From Buddleja alternifolia (taxonomy: Eukaryota; Streptophyta; Magnoliopsida; Lamiales; Scrophulariaceae): 64,000 bases of DNA. The translations under genes were made by a program, and so were the position numbers. This document shows positions 48,401 to 60,300 of this stretch, piece by piece. A model generated the notes under the pieces. The model was not told where the DNA came from, ran no database searches, and saw only the letters and a program-made list of their open reading frames with translations. Each line of letters opens with the position of its first letter. The stretch's first letter is position 1. The DNA lies in NCBI GenBank assembly GCA_019426215.1, contig CM033400.1:17468568-17532567 (forward strand), read 5' to 3'.

Positions 48401-50481
48401 TTTCAGCATTTATTATGGGACCTATAATCAATATATCCCTTTTGCCTCTGTGTCTGGCTACTGCTGTTACTATTTATTATGTATTGATTTGTGAAAGATG
48501 AATTCCCTTTATATGGCCTTCAAGCCTGGGACTCATTAGTTGGTAAAAGTTCTTAATGAAATTAAGTTTTTTATGTACTTGTGATGAATTGATTGTCTAT
48601 TTACTTCTTAATAGCTACTATTCTCTCTGGCAATTGTATATGTGCATTGCTTTATTTCTATCCATATAACTCTTCTTCTGACGTCCTCCCACCAACAAAT
48701 CTGTCTCTCTTTTTCTTTTGCTGTCAGGGCACTGATCCATACTTTAATAAGCTTATCCGCATTCTGGCCACAAGATGCATGACACAGGTACTTAATTTAA
48801 AATTAGTCAGATATGCATATTGTCCTATCATGATTAAAGTGTGCCAGAAACTTCTGATTTTCTAAGTATCTGTGATGTATGTATTTTCAGGCAGTTTACT
48901 TTTGTAGTGGAGATCTAAGCCCTCCAGAGTTCAGTCACTATGGTCTTGCAGCACCCGTGTATACACATTTCACATCTCCCATAAGAAGATATGCAGGTAT
49001 CTATGTTAAAGACTTGATCATTTATCCTTCAGTTGTGCTTCGATATTAACTATGTAATTTTGGAACTCAATGTTTCTTGTAGATGTCATTGTTCACCGTT
49101 TGCTTGCTGCATCCTTGGGAATATACAGGCTCCCAGATGTATTCCAAGATAGACCTCGGCTTACCAGTATTGCTGATAGTAAGGAATTTTTTCACTGGTT
49201 TTGAAATTTTTAATTTTGCTTGTAATTATAGTGTTCAGGTGTATTGATGTGTTGTAATAATCTCCTTGTTCATGTTTTCTGGATCAATTTGGAGCGACGA
49301 AATCCTTGTGCTTGCATTTGATCTTATTTGGTTAATGTAATCTATTTTTTCAATATGCTGAAAAACCCATTGGCGCATAAATTTTTTGCAACTAGTTTTG
49401 TCTCATATATGTTTTCTATGCAGATCTAAATTATCGCCACAAGAATGCTCAGATGGCTAGCCGGGCCTCAGTTGAGCTTCATACGCTTATTTATTTCAGG
49501 AAAAGGTAACAAGTGAACCATTTATTATTCGTTCTTCCTTCTCTATGTCACTTTCTCATGTGTATATGTTCACACACATACAGGCCCACAGATACTGAGG
49601 CCAGAATTCTGAAGATAAGATCGAACGGCTTCATTGTTTTTGTTCCAAAGTGAGATTACTTTAACCTCTGTGTACTTATATATGTAACATCCTATATTCG
49701 TCTCATGCATTTTTCATGTCATAATTGTTTTAGATAAGGTCATTCTGCGTGTTTCATGTGCTATAAACAGAATGTAATTCAAAGAAGTTGGTTCCTCCTT
49801 GGCCATCTTGGACAAGGAATCTTGGACAATGAAACTGGTTTCTGCCAATTATATTAATCGTAAATTGATCATAGGTTTTAAATTATTAGAAAAGTGCAAT
49901 CAAATTGACGTAAATAGAAATAATTACTAAAATTTGAGTCTTTATAATATGTGATACCAACAATTTATATGTAGGTACTGTAAATGAAAACTTTGTGAAA
50001 AAATAGGAAAGGTGAAAGGTTTCGTATGGACCTAAAGGGTTCCATAGGAAAACAAAAAACAAAGAGAGAGCTGTATGAAATTAAAGAATTTCAAAACTAC
50101 ATTATATTTTGGTTTATCAGCTTAAAATTAGAAAGTTAGCTTCTAACAACATAAAATAGAAACGTTCCCATGGTTTCAATGAAAACATATAGAAATTTTA
50201 CTCCATGGTGAACGCTAATACTTGAAAAGAAAATGTTACTCCTATGCTCATCACATTGATTTTCTGACTTACTTTACAGATACGGAATTGAAGGACCCGT
50301 GCACTTGATGCCGAGAGGACAGAAAGGAGGGGGAGAATGGATGATTGACGAGGTGCAACAAAAGATAAAAAAGATTGATGATAGTGAGGTCTCTTATGGT
50401 GTTCTGCAGACTCTGAGGATTCACATGGAGGTCGTAGAGCCACAGCCAAACCGGCCCAAACTCCAGTTTACCCTTATCTGA
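25075..50481 (+). CDS. RRP44A: RRP44A/DIS3, exosome exoribonuclease and endonuclease
   Basis: Exons: 25075-25128, 25287-25424, 25547-25704, 26318-26373, 29098-29220, 29456-29586, 29704-29944, 33469-33625, 35181-35421, 36368-36524, 36669-36737, 38332-38457, 38574-38626, 39091-39197, 40008-40062, 40140-40239, 40781-40892, 47558-47678, 48728-48787, 48891-48996, 49083-49178, 49424-49505, 49584-49649, 50280-50481. All are GT-AG and in phase, giving 936 residues, close to the plant family length. A CR3 cysteine motif (31, 36, 39) precedes a PIN domain with Asp57, Glu84/85, Asp131/134 and Asp160. Cold-shock domains follow. The RNB catalytic centre is CKDIDDAL, with Asp489, 491 and 492. An S1 domain ends the protein. 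The family degrades RNA 3'-5' with the nuclear/cytoplasmic exosome core. A TATAAATA motif lies at 25009-25016. Introns 7 and 17 host retroelements. Confidence 0.96.
25178..25229. repeat. (TA)n(CA)n compound microsatellite
   Basis: About 11 TA units followed by about 14 CA units, in RRP44A intron 1. Confidence 0.95.
26374..29097 (+). other. RRP44A intron 4 (2.7 kb), no insertion defined
   Basis: AT-rich sequence. A short local duplication sits near 26946-26992, repeating TTTTCCTTGAAAGTTGGA. There is a poly-T tract near 27557. I see no coding sequence and no transposon ends. Confidence 0.5.
30070..30372 (+). repeat. 5' LTR of PDS5-carrying element
   Basis: 303 bases, TG..CA. It contains TTTAAATAGG where the other LTR has TATAAATAGG, a TATA-like element, and an AATAAA-type signal near its end. 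Confidence 0.85.
30414..31425 (+). pseudogene. PDS5: Captured PDS5 cohesin-regulator fragment
   Basis: The translation matches plant PDS5 in order: [43 protein letters not shown], the [16 protein letters not shown] block, [34 protein letters not shown], then [19 protein letters not shown]. The tail is less conserved and Ser/Glu-rich. No introns interrupt this about 1 kb, although plant PDS5 genes are rich in introns, so the source was probably spliced RNA. A single missing base near 30525 and a frame change near 30985 break it. PDS5 binds cohesin and controls sister-chromatid cohesion; this copy cannot encode the full protein. Confidence 0.88.
31593..31894 (+). repeat. 3' LTR of PDS5-carrying element
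   Basis: 302 bases, TG..CA, with TATAAATAGG near 31752 as a likely promoter. An open frame crosses its first about 65 bases, ending at a TAG, as in the gypsy LTR at 42260-42324. Confidence 0.85.
33354..33401. repeat. (TC)n(TA)n microsatellite
   Basis: CT repeats followed by TA repeats in RRP44A intron 7, shortly upstream of exon 8. Confidence 0.9.
33626..35180 (+). other. RRP44A intron 8 (1.55 kb), nothing recognised
   Basis: AT-rich. The phrase ATTCGTTGAATATTCCACA occurs twice (near 34725 and 34792). No ORF of note and no element ends. Confidence 0.5.
36738..38331 (+). other. RRP44A intron 11 (1.6 kb), nothing recognised
   Basis: AT-rich intron that follows the exon carrying the catalytic DIDDAL motif. 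I see no coding sequence, repeats or element termini. Confidence 0.5.
41997..42324 (-). repeat. gypsy 3' LTR
   Basis: Closely matches 46772-47104, with a few substitutions and small indels. The Pol reading frame continues into the start of this LTR and stops near 42246. Confidence 0.88.
42246..46832 (-). pseudogene. gypsy gag-pol polyprotein, broken
   Basis: Gag lies at about 46832-45730, with a [10 protein letters not shown] zinc-knuckle-like motif near 45800. The protease region falls about 45330-45660. RT spans about 45326-44450, with [15 protein letters not shown] and an FFDD active site in place of YVDD near 44565. RNase H and tether sequence occupy 44450-43555. Integrase (43536-42895) has the zinc-finger CIICQKC and core SMDFITGLQ. 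The last segment (42656-42246) has the [18 protein letters not shown] motif of gypsy C-termini. Stops or frame changes occur near 44590, 44520, 44110, 43910, 43550, 42900, 45330 and 46340. Confidence 0.9.
46772..47104 (-). repeat. gypsy 5' LTR
   Basis: Its first two bases on the coding strand are TA instead of TG, a probable point mutation. Otherwise it parallels 41997-42324. Confidence 0.85.
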
Positions 50482-51510
50482 ACGTGTGCCTGAATCCGCA
50501 ATATTCCTTGATTTTGTGGGTTTATTTGTTAGTTATATACATTATTACACAGGTGACTGTTTGTCGATGTATCTTCCATTTCTTTCTTCTTTTGTGTTGG
50601 TTAGGTGATGCTGATATAGAATTGTCATGAACAGATGATATTTATTGAAACAGTAAATCTTGTTATTTTTTTCTTTTTTTGAAAAATTCCTACTGGATTG
50701 GAGGATTTGAGGGTTGATGTCAATCAACACATAAATTTTTGTGTTTAAATACTTTTGTTGAGTGCATCAGTTAGATGGGAATTACATTAATATAAATCAT
50801 TATGTAATATGTTTACCTATTAATAATCTGTAATTAACTCAAGATTAGTACAATCAATTTACAATTACTATAAAAAGTAGAGAAAGACTTGTGTATTGGT
50901 AAAAGTAGAATCAGAGACTTCTAATCTTGGGGTATAAACTTCATAATGAAAGTTAGGTTTCGTTGGCTTGTGTCAATAGGCAGAGAAACACAGTAAAAAA
51001 TGATAGATTAGAATGTCAATTAAAAGAATAAATCGATGATAATCCCTAATGTTTGTCCTCTTATTTTCTCTTCAAGAATGATGAATTGTAAAGTTTGAGA
51101 TGGAGGTGAAATTACTTTTATGATCTCCTTAAAAGTGTATTCAAATTTCTATAGCATATTTGAGGCTAGTGCTTGGGATGTAGTTGCGCTTTTATGACTT
51201 TGTATTAATATAAGATTGAATTGTCAAGTGAGGTTTTTGTAGAAGTACAATTTGAACTTGTGCAGCTTGATAGTTTTTCAATAACATTTACTTTATAAAA
51301 TAGCTAAACAAACAAATTTGTCATGTTTTTCAATCAACTAAAACAAATAGTTTGTGAGCATCTATAACTAAGAAAGTACCAGTTTGGTATACAGTATTTA
51401 CCATGATCAATACATTAAGAACACAACAACAATCTTTCTGTAAAGAGACCACCTACATTCATTATGTAACAATGAACAAAAAAGAAACTAGTAAACTCAT
51501 AAAACACAAA
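50482..51510. other. Intergenic region between convergent RRP44A and PILS 3' ends
   Basis: AT-rich, about 1 kb, holding the presumed 3' UTRs of both genes. No ORF, RNA gene or transposon ends were recognised. Confidence 0.7.
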
Positions 51511-52138
51511 TTATACTAACATGAAAAGAGTTGACCATCCGGTGAGAGCAATGGCTGCAACCAAGTATGCCCAAATAAATAGGATTGAACACTCTTCTTG
51601 TGCCACATCAAATAATTGTGTCATTGTACCAATATTCATTGCTGGAGGAACACTGAATTGAATCATCAGCACAAAATGGTAAAGGGGATCAGACGGAAGA
51701 AACCCTAATTGTGAAGCTGCTTTTACAACACCAATCCCAATTCCAGGAAGCAATATGTATCTCACACATATCACTGCAGTTTTGAACTCAATCTTGCCTT
51801 CCCAATTACCCCTGCATCATAATTTCATCTATTAAATTACTATATATATCTTTTCTCCATTCTTCTTCGCCTTAATTATTATAGTGTGTTATATATGTAC
51901 ATTGTTGTTTTTCGAAGAAAGAAAAGAGAAACATACCTTGTGTTAGGTTGCCTCCTAGTATAAGGGTGATGCAAGGAATGGTTCCTTCCCTACAAAATTG
52001 AAAAATATTAGTTTTGCCCAACATGGGTGGCAGACCTGGTAGCTGCCCCTCAAATGGGTACATTTTGTAAATTAAATGGGACGTGAAACTTTGTCATTCT
52101 TCAAATTTCTAAATTATCATTCCTTATGAGTCACAATA

Positions 52139-52145
<7 letters not shown>

Positions 52146-52171
<26 letters not shown>
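52146..52171. repeat. (TA)n run at left border of element A
   Basis: About 13 TA units immediately outside the left terminus of element A. Confidence 0.9.
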
Positions 52172-52175
<4 letters not shown>

Positions 52176-52530
52176 CAAGATCGAGTACATACCTTCTCTT
52201 AGATAAGATATAAGACCCAATATACACCATTGAATCCATTAAATCCAACAGTCCAAATTTAATACTGAAAGGACGCAGGAAATGACAATCTAACTGGCTG
52301 AGGGGTAAAAAGGTAAATTAGAAGCGGTTATACAACAACGCTGTTCCTAAATTCACTCCATTATCTCCCCCAAATCTCTCCCATTTTTAAACCCACTAAT
52401 TTTCAACTGTAATCCACCCTATAATCGTGTTAAAATCTGCCAATAGTTACCAAATCTCACTCCATATTGTGATTACACACTCGACGAACCCTATATTTCT
52501 CTCTCAACCGAATTTTTTTGTTGGTATACA

Positions 52531-53573
52531 ATGAGGCCGAAAAAACGATCGAGCTTACCAGGTATGAATTATACAGACCATTGTCGTTTATTGTTCGAAG
52601 ATATGGATGATACTATTATGTATTTTGTTGATTTTGTTGTCAAAAACTTCATTTTTTGATTACTTGCCGAATTATACGATGAATATTAGGAACCCATATT
52701 ATGTTTTTGTTGATTTTCTATGCAAATAATGTGTCGTTTGTTGATTTTACATCCATATCTGTGCAAAAGTATTGCTGTTATTCTTAGATTATTGAGTTTA
52801 ATTTTACTGAATAATCAGTTTACAACTACTGTATAATACATTACAATTTACTGTATAATAGCTTTTCATATATTGTATAATTAGTTATTATACTGTAATT
52901 TAATGATATGCATTATTCATACTGTATATTGACAGTTTGGCCTACACGAAAGGTTCATGGAAAGAGGATCCGGCCTCTCGTATGTATACGGGACCTCTTT
53001 TTTTTCTTATTGTAAGTGTACATTACCTATTCTAATTTTATTTGTGTTCAAAAAAATGTGGTAATATACTATGTATAGTTTTTGATTTTTTACTGTATCC
53101 TAGCTGTGTGATTTATACATCCACACTAAAAAAAATTGAATTTTACAGTGTATCATCTATTGTATATTTAGTTTATATATATAATGTATAATGTGTTATA
53201 AACAATTGTATAATGATTAAGGTGTTAATGTATAATATGTTCTAATACATTGTATATTATTTTGTGGCATTTTTTTGGTTTCCTGTTGAAGCAGATGTTG
53301 TATGTTAATAGAGTGAATTACAAGGGGCAGTTAACAGTCCAACGATCAGTCCCGGCGTGGCTTAACTGGTTTGACGCTTCACTACGGGAAAAGAGTACCA
53401 TAGAAATTAAAGAAGGATTTTTTGGAACAGGCGTAATCTCAAAGCCACAATGGATGTTGAGGGCGGAGAAAGGTAAACATGTTGTTAATCGCATTGAAGC
53501 TCCACTACAGCCCCCTGCCCCGCTCGCAACTGACGGCAGAAGAGAGAAATTGTTTGTTGTCCGACGACGGTGA
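52531..53573 (+). CDS. Unrecognised three-exon ORF inside element A (117 aa)
   Basis: Exons 52531-52561, 52936-52979 and 53295-53573 have GT-AG borders and matching phases, and join to a 117-residue protein ending in TGA. It starts MRPKKRSSLP and is basic at both ends (it ends VVRRR). The middle contains AWLNWFDASLREK and GFFGTGVISKPQWML. I recognise no domain. Intact phases over three exons suggest either a captured host gene or a gene belonging to the transposon family. The equivalent region of element B has no matching ORF. Expression is unknown, and the gene model rests only on splice-site logic. Confidence 0.45.
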
Positions 53574-54838
53574 ATTTGAAGCTTGAATTGAGAAAGGAGA
53601 ATTTGCTATGTCGATTGGCTCAATCTATTGCTGCGAAAAAAAATTATACATTGTAAATCTATTGTTGTGTCGATTGGATCAAATTATACATTGTAAATAT
53701 ATAACCCTTTATAATGTATTGCTGCGAAAAACAAAGGTATTGATTAACATTGAAAATGATTTGCTGTGTCGATTATAATTACAATCAAATTATAAGATTG
53801 TAAATGTATGATGTATAAACACATACTATATAATTGGTTATAAGATACTGTATAATATGTTATAATATACTATATAGTGGTTTATAAGATACTGTATATT
53901 GGTTTGAAATCACTAATTATATTTCACTAATCACACACTGTATATCATCATTGTATTTACTGTATATTTGTTTATTAGCTATTGTATAATGGATTAATTA
54001 GCTATTGTATAATGTTTATTAGCTATTGTATTAAAAACCAAATTAATATAATATACTGTATAGTTGTATATAATTTACTGTACTGTACAGGTAACAGTTG
54101 CACCTTTTGCTTTAAAAAATTCATTTACCTCCTCCCTTGGTATATCTAGTAGTCGTCAATTTGTTATTAACTTCTTTTTCTTTTTTTTTTGGTTAATAAG
54201 TTTTTTGCTGATGTGGAATGAGAAGTTGAATCTTTAAACATCTAGATGTGAACACAAAAACATTTAACAAGTGGAATCTCAACTCACAAATTAAATGCAG
54301 GCTATCATGGCCAACTCCCAAAATTTGAACCCATATACATCAACTATTTATTTTCTCAACTCTTAACACAATTTGTTAGTCTGTTGAATGGCAAATGAAA
54401 GCGAATTCATTAACTTTGAATCATCTGTAGTATGATGCTAGAACGTGAAGCATCAGTGCCGTTGATGCAGTTACAAGCAACTCCTGGAAAAAAAAAAAGA
54501 AAATGCAGTTCCACACTGTATAACCCCATTATATGAACTGTATAATGTAATATAATATACTGTATAATGGTATATAATTTACTGTATAATGGTATTTTAT
54601 GCAACAGCATATAGATATACAATCTGCTGGTATATTTCATGTGAATTTTTTTTCAATTAATTTCATTTCTAAAACAAGATCCAGTGCATGCTTTAGATTA
54701 CTGGTGAAATGAAGCTAATGCACAAAATTACCTTAAAAAAAAATGGCGACTTGCATGAAAATTTCAAATTCGTTTATTTCACAATGAAATTAAACTTTTT
54801 CACTCTCAGTGATTGAAAAGGAATTTTTGAAATTACAG

Positions 54839-55062
54839 ATTGTAATGCGGATGCGAGATCGTTATTCAGAGGAATCGACATGAATCGAGCTGTAATGGTT
54901 ATCGATTGTGACGACGAAGTGTTGGTTTCGTCGCCGAACAGTACTGTCTCAAGCTTGAGCGGGAAGAGGAGCGAGAGAGAAGAGAACGACGGAGAGGGAG
55001 CGTCGAGTTCGCTGGAGATGGATGACGGCGGCGGCAACGCGGCGGCGAGGAAGAAGCAGAGG
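54839..55062 (+). pseudogene. Captured HD-Zip II transcription-factor fragment
   Basis: A splice-acceptor-like AATTACAG precedes the fragment. The translation reads ..ADARSLFRGIDMNRAV..IDCDDE, then VSSPNSTVSSLSGKRSER, an acidic linker and ARKKQR. This is the segment just N-terminal to the homeodomain in HD-Zip II (HAT/ATHB2-type) proteins. The homeodomain and leucine zipper are absent: similarity stops at the RKK that normally leads into the homeodomain. The segment is GC-rich compared with its surroundings. It lies near the right end of element A. HD-Zip II factors act in shade and auxin responses; this piece has no DNA-binding domain. Confidence 0.8.
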
Positions 55063-55321
55063 GGGAGTAATAACCAGTGGACCTGGGAGGTGACGGGGTT
55101 TGCGTATTAAAAAGGGAAGATGGATTTAAGGGATTTGATTTTGATCTTTCATGTTATTTACATGGGTTTGTTAGACCTATTGACTAAAATACCCTTATCA
55201 TCATTAAATTAAAGATTAAAATTGAAATAATGACTTTAATTATGACCTTGGGATCAAATGGTTTAAATGGTCTAGATTGGGTCTTATATCTTACCTAAAG
55301 ACTAGGGATGTATTTGATCCA

Positions 55322-55326
<5 letters not shown>

Positions 55327-55373
<47 letters not shown>
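55327..55373. repeat. (TA)n run at right border of element A
   Basis: About 23 TA units immediately outside the right terminus of element A. Confidence 0.95.
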
Positions 55374-55375
<2 letters not shown>

Positions 55376-56547
55376 TCCCAGAGACTTCGAATTCTTGTCT
55401 TATCCCTGATTGAAGTAATATGCTATATGTTTCAGGGCCAACATATATGCATGCATGTAATGGACATGACTCTTAAATGCTTCGGTAATTAAAAATCAAT
55501 TGATCTAAAATACAATTATCATTTGATCAGATGAATATGATCGGATATGTTGTATCAGCCAAACAACCTAAAGGCAGTGTAAAGAGATGCGAGGATGTTT
55601 AACCTACGTACCCTAGTAATTTGATAGAATCATTGATCGATCACTCTAAATGGAGCATTATCACCAATAATAAGGTTCCGAAGCCATGCAACTGCGCCAA
55701 AAATGAACCCAATGATCTGAAAGAAACATATATATATATATATATATATATATAGTGTCAATATATAATTCAATGATATTGTAGATAAAGCTGGAATTAA
55801 GACTATGAATATTTGAGTATAAAGAAACACAATAAAATAATGAACTCACAGCAGCATGGACTGGAGGTGCCCTCAACTCCTCTCCTATTTGATGTAAAAT
55901 ATCCATTATCTGAATCCACCACTCCGTTTTTCGCCGATAATTGTTTATAACATGTTCGTCTCCATTAAGAAGAAGAGTTTTCTCATTGACCTCTAAATCC
56001 TTGTTTGCCTCCTTTGAGTTATCCGTGACTTCTTCTGCTGCTAACATTGCTTTATATTTTGTTCCGGCTCTCGTATTAAGTGGTAAGTATATGTCCATAT
56101 GTAGAACGAACCAAGCTATTGTAATTCATCAAATAATCACTTTCTAAGTATTTTTTAATTTTAATCAAATAAAACATATAGCAAGTACAGATCACTTTTT
56201 CTACAGGACAAGGAAATATTAGTGAAAAACTACAATTATGTGTTAGAATATCAAAGTTGTTTAAAGACATATATCAAGCGCGCGGTGACTAAAGGTTTCT
56301 GTTTTGCGATTATAATAATTTCCACAAACTTAAAGTGACAGAAGTTGTTCTTGAATTGTTACTATTGAGAATTAATTAAGCATATAGAGGGAAAATTTAT
56401 ATATAGTTATAGAGTCATATTGTCACTAATTTTCAAGCAATAACACTTTAATTATCAAAAAAAAAATTGATCACAATTTATACACAATTTTCAATACCAT
56501 TAAATTTGTGAAGAATATTATTACGATAAGACAAAATATTTAATCGC

Positions 56548-56552
<5 letters not shown>

Positions 56553-56588
<36 letters not shown>
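56553..56588. repeat. (TA)n run at left border of element B
   Basis: About 18 TA units abutting the left terminus of element B. The matching run at the other border is 62400-62424. Confidence 0.95.
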
Positions 56589-56593
<5 letters not shown>

Positions 56594-57313
56594 TGAATCA
56601 AATACATCCCTATACTTTAGGTAAGATATAAGACCCAATCTAGACCATTTAAACCATTTGATCCCAAGATCCACAATTAAAGCCATTATTTCGGTTTTAA
56701 TCTTTAATTTAATGATGGTAGGGGCATTTTCGTCAATGAGCGTAACAAACTTATGCAAATATCAGGCAGGATCAAAATCAAATTCCACTTATTGTGCCAT
56801 AACAGATTCTTTTCTTCAATTCATTTTTTCTTTCCAATTAGAATTCGATCCGTTCACAGATGGGAATTCTTCAAGGGTGGTTACCCCTCTTTGTAATACC
56901 CTATGAATGATTTCTTCTATCTATTTTTAAAACAAACAATCCTTCTTAATGAAGCAAGAAAAAGAAGCCATTGTACTAATCAATCATCACCTGTCTCTCC
57001 AATTCTAATTATTCCCACTTACAATGACTTTTTGATAGTCATTTGTGTTTGGAAATACTCCTGTAGACAAGCACCATGAAAGATTGAATAAGCAAGGCCA
57101 CACACAACCATAATTATGGACTATGGCACATGCGCATCAGAAAGCAGATTCTTATGTGCCATAACGAAAAATTCTAAATGACCACAGATTATTCCCCAAA
57201 TAGAATATAATTCAATTACATGACTCAAAAATCCTTCACTCTGAAAGTTGGATTGATGAAAACATAGCTAATAATTTGGCATTTATCTAAACTTAGCTAA
57301 GCTAAGAAGAGTC

Positions 57314-60300
57314 TGTGACATCGGGGTTTTTCTTAACTAATGCAATGATTAGTAGTATAACCTATTGAAAATAGCTAGGTTTAATATGTATTACCATTAG
57401 TACAAATATGCCAAGAGATTATTTTGAACACGTGGATTGTCCTAATATCAATATATATCCATGGAGGGGCTAAATTTTAACTCCTATTGATATAGGGGTT
57501 ATGAAATAAAATAGAACATGACAAGGGATATGAGACAAATAGAAAAATTGTCACCAAGCCCTTATCACATCCTATATATATACCTATCTAGCTTCTTAAT
57601 TTTCCACTCTACAGTTCACTTCTTCTTGCTCCAAATAACAGAATTCTTCCCCATTATCTCCTCTTTTAAGCTCCCAAATCATTCAAGAGATTCATGGAAA
57701 GAGAGAGTGTAAACCACAACATAGAAACCATAATTGTCCAAGCAATTTCCGCAAGAAATCCTGCTCTGGCAAGGTTTGTATTTTCAAGTTTTGAGGGATC
57801 AAATGATGCCCAAATTGGAATATTTTTAGCTCAAACTCTCCCTGAGAGGACAAGGAAGAACACCATGTGTTCGGAATTTTCGTATCTGCTACATAAAGTT
57901 TCAGATTCGCCTAAAATCGTGACCCAGTTTCAGGACCTGAAAACTGGCAGCACCATTAGAAATTTGTTCTCTTGGTGTTTTCTCATCAACCAAATACTTA
58001 GGTAAGACACCCTCATCTCTGTTAAAATGTGTTTATTCTTGGTTTACTAGAATTATTGTGGAATTAAATCTTGAATTGATCAATTGGAGGCTCAATTGGG
58101 ACATGCATGAGGTGAATTGGAAGGTAGGGCTGAGAATTTGGTTGATTGTGTGTATGAGGAAAGGATTTGGATAAATTGTTATAGACCCATCACTCTATTT
58201 GTATTTGAAACATATATAAGTGATTGCATGTCGAATCTAACTTGTTTTTGAAAGTCATTTAGGACATGCATTGTTGTTTTGTCATGAAATGAAGTTGAAC
58301 TCCATTTCAGTTTCTGCGTACGGGTTCTAGGTTGTATTTGAAAGGCCAAATGACCGAATTTTGGAGTCAAAATATTTTTCAATTAACTTGGATCTGTTAG
58401 CAACATATTGGGAAAATTTCGTAAATTTTGGAGGCTTGTAGAATTTCTATTAAATTATTCAAAAGAACTGCCAGAATTATATCATGTTTCGAAAAAGCCA
58501 CTTGTTGAGCTTACAATTTCATATTTAAAACTTTAATTATAATTTAAAAAAATTTCTGTAGGTATCTATACATGTTTTGTATGTTTCCGTAAAAGTTTGA
58601 GATTTTTGAAGCTTTGATGAAATTTATAAAAATTGGTAGACAACTGCTGCCAGAGAATTACTCATTTACAGATAAGTGTTGTTTTGAGCTGAAGATTTTG
58701 TATCTAAATATTTTATTTGGCTTCCAAAATTTTATAGAACCATTTTCAGTGTCTTGTGAACATGTCATACAAAATTTGGGATTTTTTTGATAAACAAAGG
58801 ATTTTATACAAATTTTGAAATGCAGCTTGTCTGGATCAAAATCTGATTTAGTTTGGCTTAGGTTTGGTGGTTAAAACACCCACTTGGAAATGTTCATTGC
58901 TTTTGAAAATTTTACCCAATCTTTTTTCAACAAGTGTTGGGTAGTTCTGGAAGTTTTAGAGGTAAATTCTTCCTCTATGAATTTTAACAATTTTCAAATT
59001 ACAACCGCGCAAAATTGTTTTCTTGAACTTTTTGTGAATCTTTAAAATTAATTTTGTTATAGCCAAATTATGGGAAAATAGTGTATACTTTATGCATAAT
59101 CATAGTTTATAGGATCAAATAGATTAGGTTCGGCAGGTTATTAGAATCGAGTGGTAGAATAAGATTCTAATTTGATATTTGGCCAAAGCAGGTAGTGTTG
59201 GAGATTCACTCGGCAACGATCCTAGTAGCTTGGAAGAGTACTGTGAGTTGTCTCTCAAAATTATAGTTATATGTCTTTCAAAACTGGAAGGAATACGTCA
59301 TATATATATATATATATCTATGTACTTTCAACATGCTTTGAATACTTGACATGATAATGAGTTTCAACACTTTCAAATCAAATTCAGGACTCATTTTACA
59401 TTCACCAATTCTTGGCACCAACTATTACCTGCATGAATGTTTTCAAACACGTATCTTGCAAAAGTAATTTTTCAGGCATGTTTTGTGAAAATGAATTCGA
59501 GGAAAACATTCTTTTAAGGAAATTCTGAAAAACTATTTGTTCGATTAAATATTTCATCGTGAACTAAAATGCTTCATTGCATCATTCGTGACATACGTGA
59601 TTGCATACTTATTTCAGATGCATAATTTATACAAGAATGATTTCGAAATAAACATCGGTTTTATGATTTTTGTGAAATTACTCCATCATTGGTCTTGTAT
59701 CGTGATCATTTGCCGTGATGGTGTTCTTGTGACGTGTTGCATCTGACGTGGTTGTGTTGGGCCCAAGGTCGGGCGATGGATAGGGCAGGGTTCGGCCGAT
59801 CAAGCATGGGCTTGCGGTCTTAAACAGTTCCCGCTATTCACGTCCAGATCCATGCACCTAGGACGGAGTGCTCTGAGGGTGCATGGGTCATTTATCGTGT
59901 GGCATACTCCGGATATGACCAATCGGGCATCGCGAGCCTGCGTGGGGAGGTATAAGGTGATGGCTTTAAAGCCGCGTGTTCAGGGGTGATAAGGAAGAAG
60001 CAGCGGGACCCAAAGTGCTGTGGGTAAATCATCGGACGCGATGGTATTGCTAACATGGCCCCCTACTGCTTAAGCGTGTCTTGTACGTGTTATATAAACA
60101 TGTGTTGTACGTGTTACTTAAACATGTCTTGTACGTGATACTTGCATTGAACTACATGCTTTTTAAAATGCATGTTTTGAAACTTAAATATCATGCCACC
60201 AATCGTTCCAGCTTTATCATGAACGTAATTTTTTCCAAGCATGTTTTCAACGATATTTGACAAAACTTCATCGTGCATATACTAAGACCTTTGTCTCATA

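Larger units (their letters stand above)
52172..55326 (+). mobile_element. Element A: TIR transposon in a TA microsatellite with captured gene sequence
   Basis: The left end reads GGGTCAAGATCGAGTACAT. The right end on the minus strand reads GGGTATGGATCAAATACAT. The two ends stay alignable for about 80 bases, sharing AAGATATAAGACCCAAT. (TA)n runs abut both ends (52146-52171 and 55327-55373). The body holds many TGTATAATG-type repeats (52830-54100, 54540-54600), a three-exon ORF and an HD-Zip II fragment. No transposase is visible. The long TIRs and captured genes resemble Pack-MULEs, and elements that target TA repeats are known in plants. Superfamily assignment is inference. It lies in a PILS intron. 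Confidence 0.75.

Noticed and set aside
54774..55037. 87-codon minus-strand ORF over the HD-Zip fragment
   Set aside because: It is a shadow of the GC-rich plus-strand fragment, which has clear family motifs.
57694..58005. 103-codon ORF starting MERESVNHN
   Set aside because: It lies wholly inside the solo LTR, matches no family I know, and is best explained as LTR untranslated sequence.
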